DNA of 43,939 bases. Origin: CAZCPB01 sp044223975 (GTDB taxonomy: Bacteria > Planctomycetota > Phycisphaerae > Phycisphaerales > UBA1924). Made by a program: the position numbers and the translations under genes. Shown piece by piece: positions 32,548 to 39,532 of the stretch. The stretch covers positions 1 through 43,939 of the forward strand of contig JBGALI010000028.1 in the NCBI GenBank assembly GCA_044223975.1, given 5' to 3'. Positions within the stretch are counted from its first letter, which is position 1. Each line of letters begins with the position of its first letter. The notes beneath the pieces are model-generated. The model saw only the letters and a list, made by a program, of their open reading frames with translations, did not search any database and was not told the DNA's origin.

Positions 32548-33168
32548 ATGCGAGCCGGGTTCATTGCATTGGCGGCGGTGGTCACGGGAGCGTCGGGACC
32601 GGCCTGGGGCGTGGTGGTGACCTTTGAACCGCTCGTGACCAACACCCAGTACGGCCAGAACTTCGGCAGCAGCCCCGGCGACCTGATCCTGACCGAGGGC
32701 GGGGTCGCGGTGCGGCTGGCGAACTTCAAGCAGACCAACGGCAACACCTCGTTCAGCCTCGCCCGGGTGCAGGCCAGCTCGATCTACCACCCCACCAAGA
32801 ACATGTCGGAGAACAACATCAACCTTGAGTTCGACTTCACGGGGCTCGGGTTCGCCGTGAACCAGGTGACGTTCAAGTTCGCCAACCAGGGCGGCATCGA
32901 CAACATGGGCATCAACGGCTCGGCGCTCTACGTCGGCACCCTGGCCACGGCGCCGGCGACGATCAACGGGGTGGGCGTGAGTATTGTTCCCAACGCGGGT
33001 CAGGTCGCCGGCACCGTGACCCTGACGGGGGTGATCCAGAAGCTGGTGGTCGGCGGCCAGGAGTTCTCGATCGATACCATCACCGCGACGCCCGCCCCGG
33101 GCGGACTGGTCACGGCGCTGCTCGGTGCAGGGCTGTTGGCCGGCCGTCGGCGCGTCCGTCCCGAATGA
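32548..33168 (+). CDS. exported protein with PAPG-type sorting tail
   Basis: A 206-residue secreted protein: signal peptide 1-22 (MRAGFIALAAVVTGASGPAWG), a beta-rich domain rich in Asn, Gly, Thr and Val (FEPLVTNTQYGQNF ... EFDFTGLGFAVNQVTFKFANQ), and a C-terminal PAPGGLVTALLGAGLLAGRR tail. The tail has the PEP-CTERM-like layout (Pro-Ala-Pro-Gly, hydrophobic helix, Arg cluster) and matches that of the 43-residue-repeat protein earlier in the window, so both are probably handled by the same exosortase-like system. ATG at 32548 has ggagg 7 bases upstream; the preceding in-frame GTG is less likely. Its stop overlaps the mqnD start (ATGA). No enzymatic motif is seen. Confidence 0.8.
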   Translation: MRAGFIALAAVVTGASGPAWGVVVTFEPLVTNTQYGQNFGSSPGDLILTEGGVAVRLANFKQTNGNTSFSLARVQASSIYHPTKNMSENNINLEFDFTGLGFAVNQVTFKFANQGGIDNMGINGSALYVGTLATAPATINGVGVSIVPNAGQVAGTVTLTGVIQKLVVGGQEFSIDTITATPAPGGLVTALLGAGLLAGRRRVRPE

Positions 33169-34112
33169 TCGAACTCACCCTCGCGCACTCGCCCGACCCC
33201 GACGACGCCTTCATGTGGTGGCCGCTGACGGGCAAGATCTCGCCCGAGGGCGTGCCGCTTGCTGGCAACGCCGGGCAACCCGCGATCGACACCGGCCGAT
33301 TTCGCTTCCGAGCTTTCCCCGCCGACATCGAGGCGTTGAACCGGCGGGCCGTGGGTCGCGGCGACCTCGATATCACCGCGCTCTCGGTCCGCTGCTACGC
33401 CGACGTGAAAGATCGCTACGCGATCACGCGCTGCGGGGCGTCGTTCGGCGACGGGTTCGGTCCCAAGGTGGTGTGCCGCGCGGAGCGCGACATCCGGTGC
33501 GAGGGATGCCTCCGCCGGCCCGGCCTGCGGATCGCGATCCCCGGGCGGCGCACCACGGCGTTCCTGCTGCTTGGCATGATTCTTGGAGACCCGACCGCGC
33601 GCGAGGCGGCGCGGTTTGTCGAGATGCCGTTCGAGCAGATCATCGGCGCCGTGTCACGCGGTGAGGTCGATGCGGGATTGGTGATCCACGAAGGGCAGCT
33701 GACGTTCGCCGATGCGGGCCTGCGGTTGGTGATCGACGTCGGCGCGTGGTGGAAGGATGAGAGCGGGCTGAAGCTGCCGCTGGGGATCAACGCTGTGCGG
33801 CGCGACCTCGACTCAAGATTCGGTCCCGGCACGCTCCGCGAGGTCGGAGATCTGCTGCGGCGCTCGGTCTCCTACGCCGCCGAACGACGGCGCGAGTCGG
33901 TCGAGTACACGATGGACTTCGCGCGCGCCAACGTGGCCAGGGGCGGCGGACTCGCTCCCACCTTCGAGCGCATCGACGCCTACTGCCGCATGTATGTGAG
34001 CGAAGAGTCGCTCGACATGGGGGACGCGGGTCGTGCATCGATCACCCGACTGCTTGGTCAAGGAGCGAGCCTGGGGCTCTGTCCACACCCCGGAGAGATC
34101 GGGATGGTGTGA
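33165..34112 (+). CDS. mqnD: 1,4-dihydroxy-6-naphthoate synthase
   Basis: A 315-residue enzyme of the futalosine pathway, converting cyclic de-hypoxanthine futalosine to 1,4-dihydroxy-6-naphthoate on the way to menaquinone. It has the periplasmic-binding-protein-like fold, with SPDPDDAFMWW at 9-19, RCGASFGDGFGPKVV at 89-103 and the catalytic-region IHEGQLTF at 174-181, all typical of MqnD. The length is slightly above the family's common 270-290 because of an insert around residues 30-50. ATG at 33165 overlaps the stop of the sorting-tail protein gene by 4 bp. No other mqn genes are visible, so the pathway is scattered. It indicates a menaquinone-based respiratory chain. Confidence 0.93.
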   Translation: MIELTLAHSPDPDDAFMWWPLTGKISPEGVPLAGNAGQPAIDTGRFRFRAFPADIEALNRRAVGRGDLDITALSVRCYADVKDRYAITRCGASFGDGFGPKVVCRAERDIRCEGCLRRPGLRIAIPGRRTTAFLLLGMILGDPTAREAARFVEMPFEQIIGAVSRGEVDAGLVIHEGQLTFADAGLRLVIDVGAWWKDESGLKLPLGINAVRRDLDSRFGPGTLREVGDLLRRSVSYAAERRRESVEYTMDFARANVARGGGLAPTFERIDAYCRMYVSEESLDMGDAGRASITRLLGQGASLGLCPHPGEIGMV

Positions 34113-34131
34113 TCAGTCCGCCGCAAGCAAG

Positions 34132-34231
34132 GGGTGGCACGCCCAGCGAGTCCTCGCGTCGGTCGTGCCGAACGACCTTCAGTGATGTTCGGGCACGCCC
34201 GACGCGCCCGCGCGGCGCGGGCGTGCCACCC
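34132..34231. repeat. 100-bp foldback element
   Basis: Perfect 13-bp terminal inverted repeats gggtggcacgccc (34132-34144) and gggcgtgccaccc (34219-34231). The inner sequence continues the palindrome imperfectly: gcgtcggtcgtgccgaac pairs with gttcgggcacgcccgacgc. The whole element folds into one long stem-loop between mqnD and the next gene. There is no T-run and no gene inside, so it is more a repeat element than a terminator. Confidence 0.75.
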
Positions 34232-34248
34232 TCGTATAGTCATGCCCC

Positions 34249-34971
34249 ATGAATCTCATCCGTCACGAGTTTGGTGTCGCCGTCGAGCGACCCGGTCATC
34301 CCGCCCTGCTCCTCCGCCACTTCATCGGCGTCGGAATGAACTATGCTGCGCACGCGATCGAGCAGGGCAAGGGCGTGCCCGAGCGGCCCGTGCTTTTCAC
34401 CAAGAACCCTGCCGCGGCGTGCCTTAACGGCGATTCGATCGTGGTGCCCAAGGTCTGCCAGGATCGCGAGCAGGTGGACTTCGAGGCCGAGCTCGCCTTC
34501 ATCGTCGCTCACCCCTCGGGCAGGCCCTCACGCGATGTGCCCAAGGAGAAGGCCTTCGAGCACGTGCTGGGGTACTGCTGCGCCAACGACGTCTCGGCCC
34601 GCTGGTGGCAGAAGGACGGGTCGGGCGGCCAGTTCTGCCGCGGCAAGAGCTTTGACACGTTCTGCCCGCTCGGTCCGCGCGTCGTGCCGACGGCGGAGAT
34701 CAAGAACCCCGGCGTGCTGCGCGTCCAGGCCCGCGTGAACGGCACGACGATGCAGGATTCGAACACCGGCGACATGATCTTTGATGTGGCCACGCTGGTG
34801 CACGAGTGCACGCGGGGCACGTCGCTCCTGCCCGGGACGGTGATCCTGACCGGGACCCCCAGCGGCGTGGGCTTTGCGCGCAAACCGCCGGTGTTCCTGA
34901 AGCACGGGGACACCGTGGAGATCGAGGTCGAATCGATCGGGGTGCTGAAGAACACGGTCCGCTTCGAGTAA
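34249..34971 (+). CDS. fumarylacetoacetate hydrolase-fold enzyme
   Basis: A 240-residue cytosolic metalloenzyme of the FAH family, whose members hydrolyse, decarboxylate or isomerise 2-oxo diacids in aromatic or amino-acid breakdown. It has the metal-binding Glu79 and Glu81 in DFEAELAFIV and Asp114 in YCCANDVSARWWQ. Other family signs are GKSFDTFCPLGP at 132-143 and LTGTPSGVGFARKPP near 200-215. The exact reaction is not predictable from sequence. ATG at 34249 (MNLIRHEFG) follows the foldback element by 17 bp. The smpB start is 20 bp after its stop, so the two are probably co-transcribed, although functionally unrelated. Confidence 0.92.
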   Translation: MNLIRHEFGVAVERPGHPALLLRHFIGVGMNYAAHAIEQGKGVPERPVLFTKNPAAACLNGDSIVVPKVCQDREQVDFEAELAFIVAHPSGRPSRDVPKEKAFEHVLGYCCANDVSARWWQKDGSGGQFCRGKSFDTFCPLGPRVVPTAEIKNPGVLRVQARVNGTTMQDSNTGDMIFDVATLVHECTRGTSLLPGTVILTGTPSGVGFARKPPVFLKHGDTVEIEVESIGVLKNTVRFE

Positions 34972-34991
34972 GGAGCGGTCGTCCATTCCCT

Positions 34992-35471
34992 ATGGCCAAG
35001 CCCAAGGACGAAACCGAAGGCCGCGTGATCGAGAACCGCAAGGCGCGGTTCAGCTATCACATCCTCGACACGCTCGAGGTCGGCATGGTCCTGCGCGGCA
35101 CGGAGGTCAAGAGCGTCCGTGAGGGCAAAGTCTCGATCGCCGAGGGGTACGTGCGGGTCGAGGACAATCCGCCGAGCCTGACGCTCTACGGCATGAACAT
35201 CGATGCGTACGGCCCCGCCGGGCCGCGCAACCACAACCCCAAGCGCTCCCGCCCGCTGCTGGCCCACAAGCGCGAGATCGCCAAGTTCGGGCTGCAGGTG
35301 CAGCAGAAGGGCATGACGGTCGTGCCGCTGAAGCTGTACTTCAAGAACGGGTACGCCAAGCTGTTGATCGCGCTCGCCAAAGGCAAGGACAAGTCCGACA
35401 AGCGTCAGACGATCGCCAAGCGTGAGGCCGGCCGAGAGATCGATCGCGCGATGTCAAAGCGCCGCGGCTGA
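34992..35471 (+). CDS. smpB: SsrA-binding protein SmpB
   Basis: A 159-residue partner of tmRNA that binds its tRNA-like end and delivers it to stalled ribosomes for trans-translation. The family core is clear: ENRKARFSYHILDTLEVGMV at 13-32, LRGTEVKSVREGKVSI at 33-48, HNPKRSRPLLAHKREI and a basic C-terminal tail (DKRQTIAKREAGREIDRAM) that enters the mRNA channel. ATG at 34992 (MAKPKDETEG) is the only sensible start. It lies 20 bp after the FAH-family gene and converges with atpC, with 40 bp between stops. No tmRNA gene is seen in this window. Confidence 0.96.
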   Translation: MAKPKDETEGRVIENRKARFSYHILDTLEVGMVLRGTEVKSVREGKVSIAEGYVRVEDNPPSLTLYGMNIDAYGPAGPRNHNPKRSRPLLAHKREIAKFGLQVQQKGMTVVPLKLYFKNGYAKLLIALAKGKDKSDKRQTIAKREAGREIDRAMSKRRG

Positions 35472-35511
35472 AACCGGTTGGTCAGGCCGGGGGCGCGGAT
35501 CGCGGACCGCT

Positions 35512-35946
35512 TCAGCCCGCCTTGACCTTCTTTGCCATTTCCAAGCGTGCCCGCGCGGTGGCCCGCTCGCGTTCGAGTGCCGCCGCCTTCGTCGCGCGGT
35601 CCGCACCCTCGGGAACGAGCTTTGCGTAGGCTGCTTTGAGCTGCGCCTCGGCATCGGCGGTGTTGAGCTTGTCGGCGGGGGTGGCTCGCTCGGCCAGCAC
35701 GGTGAGCTGGTCGCCGGCCATCTGCACGAATCCGCCCTCGATGAAGAACGACTTGCCCGTGCCGGCCTTGGATCCTTCGGCCGGCTCGACCCGCAGTTCT
35801 CCGAGCCCGAGGCGGGCGAGAATCGGGGCGCGACCGGGCAGCACGCCGAACAGTCCGTCCCAGGCAGGGACGGAGGCGTACGTCACCGCTTCGTCCATGA
35901 GGCTGGCGGTGGGGGTCACGAGCTTGCAGCGGAAAGTCTTGGCCAA
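35512..35946 (-). CDS. atpC: F0F1 ATP synthase subunit epsilon (isolated gene)
   Basis: A 144-residue epsilon subunit, which sits on the rotor stalk and regulates ATP hydrolysis. It begins MAKTFRCKLVTPTASLMDE (TTG start at 35946, cggag 7-8 bases upstream). The N-terminal beta-sandwich (YASVPAWDGLFGVLPGRAPILARLGLGELRV) and the C-terminal helical hairpin (NTADAEAQLKAAYAKL ... RERATARARLEMAKK) match the family. Unusually, no atpD or other ATP synthase gene is beside it: upstream is a divergent FecCD permease gene, downstream the convergent smpB. The F0F1 operon must therefore be split in this genome or elsewhere. Confidence 0.92.
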   Translation of the reverse strand: MAKTFRCKLVTPTASLMDEAVTYASVPAWDGLFGVLPGRAPILARLGLGELRVEPAEGSKAGTGKSFFIEGGFVQMAGDQLTVLAERATPADKLNTADAEAQLKAAYAKLVPEGADRATKAAALERERATARARLEMAKKVKAG

Positions 35947-36047
35947 GGCCGAACTCCGGGATAGGGGTCGGATCGTAGGAAGCCCTCTTGAGCCCGTCAC
36001 GTCAAGGGCCCGATGAGTGCCCCGGCGACCCCTGTTACCCTGCACCA

Positions 36048-37025
36048 GTGCCCAAACGCGTGGTGTTGACCCTGGCGATCGTTGCCGCGGCTCTGGCCGG
36101 GGCGGTCGTGCTTCGGCTGTGTGTCGGCGGCCAGTCCCTTTCGTTCCCGGGGACTGATGAACTCTGGGGCCTCCGCGGCGGGCGTGCTTTGGCGGGTGTC
36201 ATCGTCGGGGCCTGCCTCGGCGGGGCCGGGGTCATGCTCCAATGTCTCCTGAGGAACCCGCTCGCGTCTCCGGACCTCTTGGGCCTGGCCTCGGGCTCCG
36301 GCTTCGGCGTGATGCTGGCGACCTACGCCGCCTACCGCGCGGGGCAGGGGATCGCTCCCGGCGCCGCGAGCGCCCCCGCGGCGCTGGTCGGTGCAATGGC
36401 CGCGCTCGGGGTGGTCTACACCCTGAGCCAGCGCCGGGGCATCATCGAGCCCATCTCGCTCATCCTGATCGGCGTGGTCGTCAGCATCATTGCCAGCGCC
36501 GGGACCATGTTCGTCCAGCATCTGCTCCCCGACCGGGGCGTCGCGGCAGCGCGATGGCTGATGGGGGCGCTCAATGACGACACTTCCCGCGGACAACTTA
36601 CGGTGGTGGGGGGTGTGACAGTTGCGCTCATCGCCGCGGCGGCGTGGCTCGGCCCCGCCATGGATGCGGCGTCTTTGAGTGACGACGAGGCGCGAAGCGT
36701 GGGGGTCCCCCTCGACCGTTTGAGAGCTTTCTTGTTCGTGGGCGCGGGCGTGCTGAGCGCGGGCGCGGTCATCCTGGCGGGGCCGATCGGGTTCGTCGGC
36801 CTCTTGTGCCCGCACGTGGTAAGACTCGGCGCGGGGCCGGGGCATCGCGTGCTGGTGATCGGCGCTGCCGCCGCCGGCGCGGCGCTGGTCGTCGGCGCCG
36901 ACGCGGCGATCAAGGCGTTCGAACTGCCGTCGGGGAGGCTCCCGATCGGCGTGATCACCTCGATCGTGGGGGGGCCGGTGTTCATCGCGATGCTTCGGCG
37001 GGAGTTGAGTTCGGCGCGGGGGTAA
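36048..37025 (+). CDS. FecCD/BtuC-type ABC transporter permease
   Basis: A 325-residue membrane permease of the family that imports iron-siderophores, haem or cobalamin. It has about nine to ten hydrophobic helices and family motifs such as LRGGRALAGVIVGACLGGAG near 44-63, LLRNPLASPDLLGLASGSGFG at about 69-89 and SVGVPLDRLRA (EAA-like cytoplasmic loop), then GFVGLLCPHVVRL. The cytoplasmic ATPase and the periplasmic binding protein are absent from the neighbourhood. The start is uncertain: GTG at 36048 gives a normal N terminus (MPKRVVLTLAIV) but lacks a good ribosome binding site, whereas an in-frame TTG at 35988 has taggaag upstream and would add 20 residues. Followed after 81 bp by the S10 peptidase gene. 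Confidence 0.88.
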   Translation: MPKRVVLTLAIVAAALAGAVVLRLCVGGQSLSFPGTDELWGLRGGRALAGVIVGACLGGAGVMLQCLLRNPLASPDLLGLASGSGFGVMLATYAAYRAGQGIAPGAASAPAALVGAMAALGVVYTLSQRRGIIEPISLILIGVVVSIIASAGTMFVQHLLPDRGVAAARWLMGALNDDTSRGQLTVVGGVTVALIAAAAWLGPAMDAASLSDDEARSVGVPLDRLRAFLFVGAGVLSAGAVILAGPIGFVGLLCPHVVRLGAGPGHRVLVIGAAAAGAALVVGADAAIKAFELPSGRLPIGVITSIVGGPVFIAMLRRELSSARG

Positions 37026-37106
37026 GGGGACGGCGTGCCCGGCACTCTGCGACAGGCTCCCCAAATTGACCGAATCGCGGTACGCTCCTCCTTTCAGGAG
37101 AGCAGC

Positions 37107-38636
37107 GTGCCCGACAACGACACCAAGCCCGCGCCGCCCGCCGAAGCCAAGTACGCCGCGCCCAAGGGAGTCGAGAAGACGCTGACCTTGCGCTCCGGCG
37201 GAAGGCGCACGCGCGTGCGCGCCACCGCCGACTGGATCGTCATCCGCGAGAACGGCATTCCCGCGGCGGAGATCTTCTACGCGAGCTACCAGGCCGAGCC
37301 GCGCAACTCGCGCCGGCCCATCACGTTTCTCTTCAACGGCGGCCCCGGCGCGGCGTCGGCGTTCCTGCACATGGGCACGGCCGGGCCGCGGCGGATCGAG
37401 TTCGGTCCCAAGGGGAGCGTGCTCGCCCCGCCGGCGCGGGTGGTCGACAACGCCGAGAGCTGGCTGAAGTTCAGCGACCTGGTCTTCGTGGACCCGGTCG
37501 GCACCGGCTTCAGTCGCACCGTGCACGAATCGCGCCTTGAGCAGAACGGGCTTGAGGCGCCCGACGACAAGCGTGAAAAGCGGACCAAGGAACTGCCGGA
37601 GGCGAACAAGGGCTTCTTCAAACTGAAGCGCGACATCGCGGTGCTCTGCGAGTTTGCGTCGGCATTTCTTTCCAGGATGCGCCGATGGGAAAGCCCCGTG
37701 ATCATCGCGGGCGAGAGCTACGGCGGGTTCCGTGTCGGCAAGCTGGTGCGGGCGCTGCCGGAGCGCGGCATCGGGCTCTCGGGCGCGATCATGGTTTCGC
37801 CCGTGATGGACTTCCTGCACCTGCTCGGGTCGGACTACGACCTCTGGCCGTGGACGAGCACGGTGCCCACGATGGCGCTGGCCGCGCGACGGCACGCCAA
37901 GGGGCGCGGCCGGTTCGCGACGATGAGCGAGCCCGAGCTGCGCGAGGCGAGCGAGCGCTTCGTGAACGAAACCCTGGGGCCCGTACTTCTGAACGCCACG
38001 CGTTCGGAGCGCGAGCGCGACCGGGCGCTCTCCACGCTCGCCGACCTGACCGGCATGCCCATGGACCTCGTGCAGCGTTGGAACGGCCGCATCCGCATCG
38101 ACCGCTTCGCCCGCGAACTGCTCCGCGAAGAGGGCAAGGTCTGCGGCCTCTACGACGCGGTCGTGACCGGCGCGAACGTCTTTCCTGACCGCGAGGAAAT
38201 CGGCATCAGCCCGGACCCGACGCTGGCGGGCATCTCCGCGGCCTTCACCGCCGGCGTGAACACGATGCTGCGCTCCGAGCTTGGGCTCACGACCGACCGC
38301 GAGTACACGCTGATCAACTGGGACGCGGGCTCGGTGTGGGCCGACGACCGGCCGGAAGCGCTCTGGGCCCGCCAGCTCGAGTGTTCAGATGATGTGCGGT
38401 ACGGGCTGGCCCTGAACCCCAGCCTCAATCTGCTCATCAGCCACGGCTGGTACGACCTTGTGACGCCGTACTTCTCGTCGGCGCGATCCGTAGAGGCGCT
38501 GCGCCTGCCGCGGGAGTTGAGAGAGCGTGTCAAGCTCACCAACTACGACGGCGGGCACATGTTCTACACGTGGGAGTCGTCGCGGAAGGGGTTCACGCGG
38601 GATGTGGAGCGGGTCATGCGCGGGGTGAGGGCGTAA
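37107..38636 (+). CDS. S10-type serine carboxypeptidase without signal peptide
   Basis: A 509-residue alpha/beta-hydrolase peptidase. The catalytic triad is visible: Ser204 in AGESYGGF, Asp450 in HGWYDLVTP and His484 in YDGGHMFY. The oxyanion loop FNGGPGAAS at about 76-84 and the DPVGTGFSR motif at 129-137 are typical of the S10 family. Unusually for this mostly secreted or lysosomal family, the N terminus (MPDNDTKPAPPAEAKY) has no signal peptide, so the enzyme appears cytosolic unless a longer start was missed. GTG at 37107 has a good caggag 6 bases upstream. Length is standard. Probable role in peptide trimming or turnover; there is no obvious operon partner. Confidence 0.9.
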   Translation: MPDNDTKPAPPAEAKYAAPKGVEKTLTLRSGGRRTRVRATADWIVIRENGIPAAEIFYASYQAEPRNSRRPITFLFNGGPGAASAFLHMGTAGPRRIEFGPKGSVLAPPARVVDNAESWLKFSDLVFVDPVGTGFSRTVHESRLEQNGLEAPDDKREKRTKELPEANKGFFKLKRDIAVLCEFASAFLSRMRRWESPVIIAGESYGGFRVGKLVRALPERGIGLSGAIMVSPVMDFLHLLGSDYDLWPWTSTVPTMALAARRHAKGRGRFATMSEPELREASERFVNETLGPVLLNATRSERERDRALSTLADLTGMPMDLVQRWNGRIRIDRFARELLREEGKVCGLYDAVVTGANVFPDREEIGISPDPTLAGISAAFTAGVNTMLRSELGLTTDREYTLINWDAGSVWADDRPEALWARQLECSDDVRYGLALNPSLNLLISHGWYDLVTPYFSSARSVEALRLPRELRERVKLTNYDGGHMFYTWESSRKGFTRDVERVMRGVRA

Positions 38637-38665
38637 GCCCTTTCGGAAAGCCGGCGCTCTCGCTG

Positions 38666-39033
38666 CTATGCGGTGCGAAGCAGGTCGAGCAGCCCGGCTT
38701 CCTTGAGACTGATGTACGGCAGCGCGACCGTGGCCACGTACAGGGGGTTCACGAACCTCCCTGACTCGACGTTGCACCATTCCCACGCTTGCGTGAGTCC
38801 ATCGGCGCGGGGGTGCGATCGAAGGAACCGGAGGTAATCCTTCACCATTTCTGCCGCGGCGGCGGGGTCGGCCCTGAACATGGCGGAGATGTACCAACCC
38901 ACCGGCGTGCCCCAGTACCGGCCGCCCACGCACGCGTCGCGAAGGCAAATGCGCCCGCCCCCAGCGCGGCGAATTGACGGCGAGTCCACGTCGCGCCGTT
39001 CGAAATATCCTCGGGCGTGTCTGAGTTCCGCAT
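38666..39033 (-). pseudogene. decayed Tat-exported glycosidase-like gene (frameshift/deletion)
   Basis: Two pieces of a gene lie in different frames. From an ATG at 39033, frame one reads MRNSDTPED... then a twin-arginine signal (TRRQFAALGAGAFAFATRAW). The frame then runs out, while a second frame takes over from about 38920 with YWGTPVGWYISAMFRADP ... GLTQAWEWCNVESGRF and VNPLYVATVALPYISLKEAG, ending at 38666. The second piece looks like the C terminus of an (alpha/alpha)6-barrel glycosidase. The body of the protein between signal and C terminus is missing, so an internal deletion with frameshift is the simplest reading. The family call is tentative. Confidence 0.55.
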
Positions 39034-39050
39034 CGAGCACCCGCAGCCAA

Positions 39051-39512
39051 TCAAGCAGCCGACGATCCCCAGTGCCGTGACGCCGCGACGGCAAGGTTTC
39101 TGAGTGTCGGGTCGTCCTGAATCAGTGGCAAGATGGCAGCCACCTTGTCCATGCTGCCCATGACTCGAGCAATCTCGTGCGGAAAATAGTCATGGAGAGG
39201 GTTGTCATCATCGAGGCATCCCAAGAAAGCCACGCCCTTGAACGCCAATGTGTCCGAAAACGAATCCGACGGCCGTAGTTGGGTGATGTCACACCGCATC
39301 GCATGGGCGATCGGACCAAGGAGAAGCGAAAGCCTGTCAATCGGAAGTCCAGTGTTCGCAAAGTGCCGTGTGAACCACTCATTGAGCTCGTCACGATCCC
39401 GCTTGCTGAACACGTCGCACTGCTCGGCGAACGCCCTTGAATTCCAGTGGGCCAAGCAAGCGCAGTACACGACAAAGGAGACGCCGAGAACTATGAGCAC
39501 CGTTCCAGACAT
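39051..39512 (-). CDS. small single-TM hypothetical protein
   Basis: A 153-residue protein I do not recognise by name. Residues 1-22 (MSGTVLIVLGVSFVVYCACLAHW) are a membrane anchor. The rest is soluble and contains LSLLLGPIAHAMRCDITQLRPSDSFSD, which resembles the helix-2 region of small acyl-carrier-like or DUF1493-type proteins; the attachment Ser position is not convincing. The C-terminal part (HEIARVMGSMDKVAAILPLIQDD) is helical. It begins 20 bp after the metH stop, with ATG at 39512; an in-frame GTG at 39536 overlapping metH is possible. Transcribed with metH, but no link in function is evident. Confidence 0.65.
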   Translation of the reverse strand: MSGTVLIVLGVSFVVYCACLAHWNSRAFAEQCDVFSKRDRDELNEWFTRHFANTGLPIDRLSLLLGPIAHAMRCDITQLRPSDSFSDTLAFKGVAFLGCLDDDNPLHDYFPHEIARVMGSMDKVAAILPLIQDDPTLRNLAVAASRHWGSSAA

Positions 39513-39532
39513 GGCGAACTCATCATACGTGG

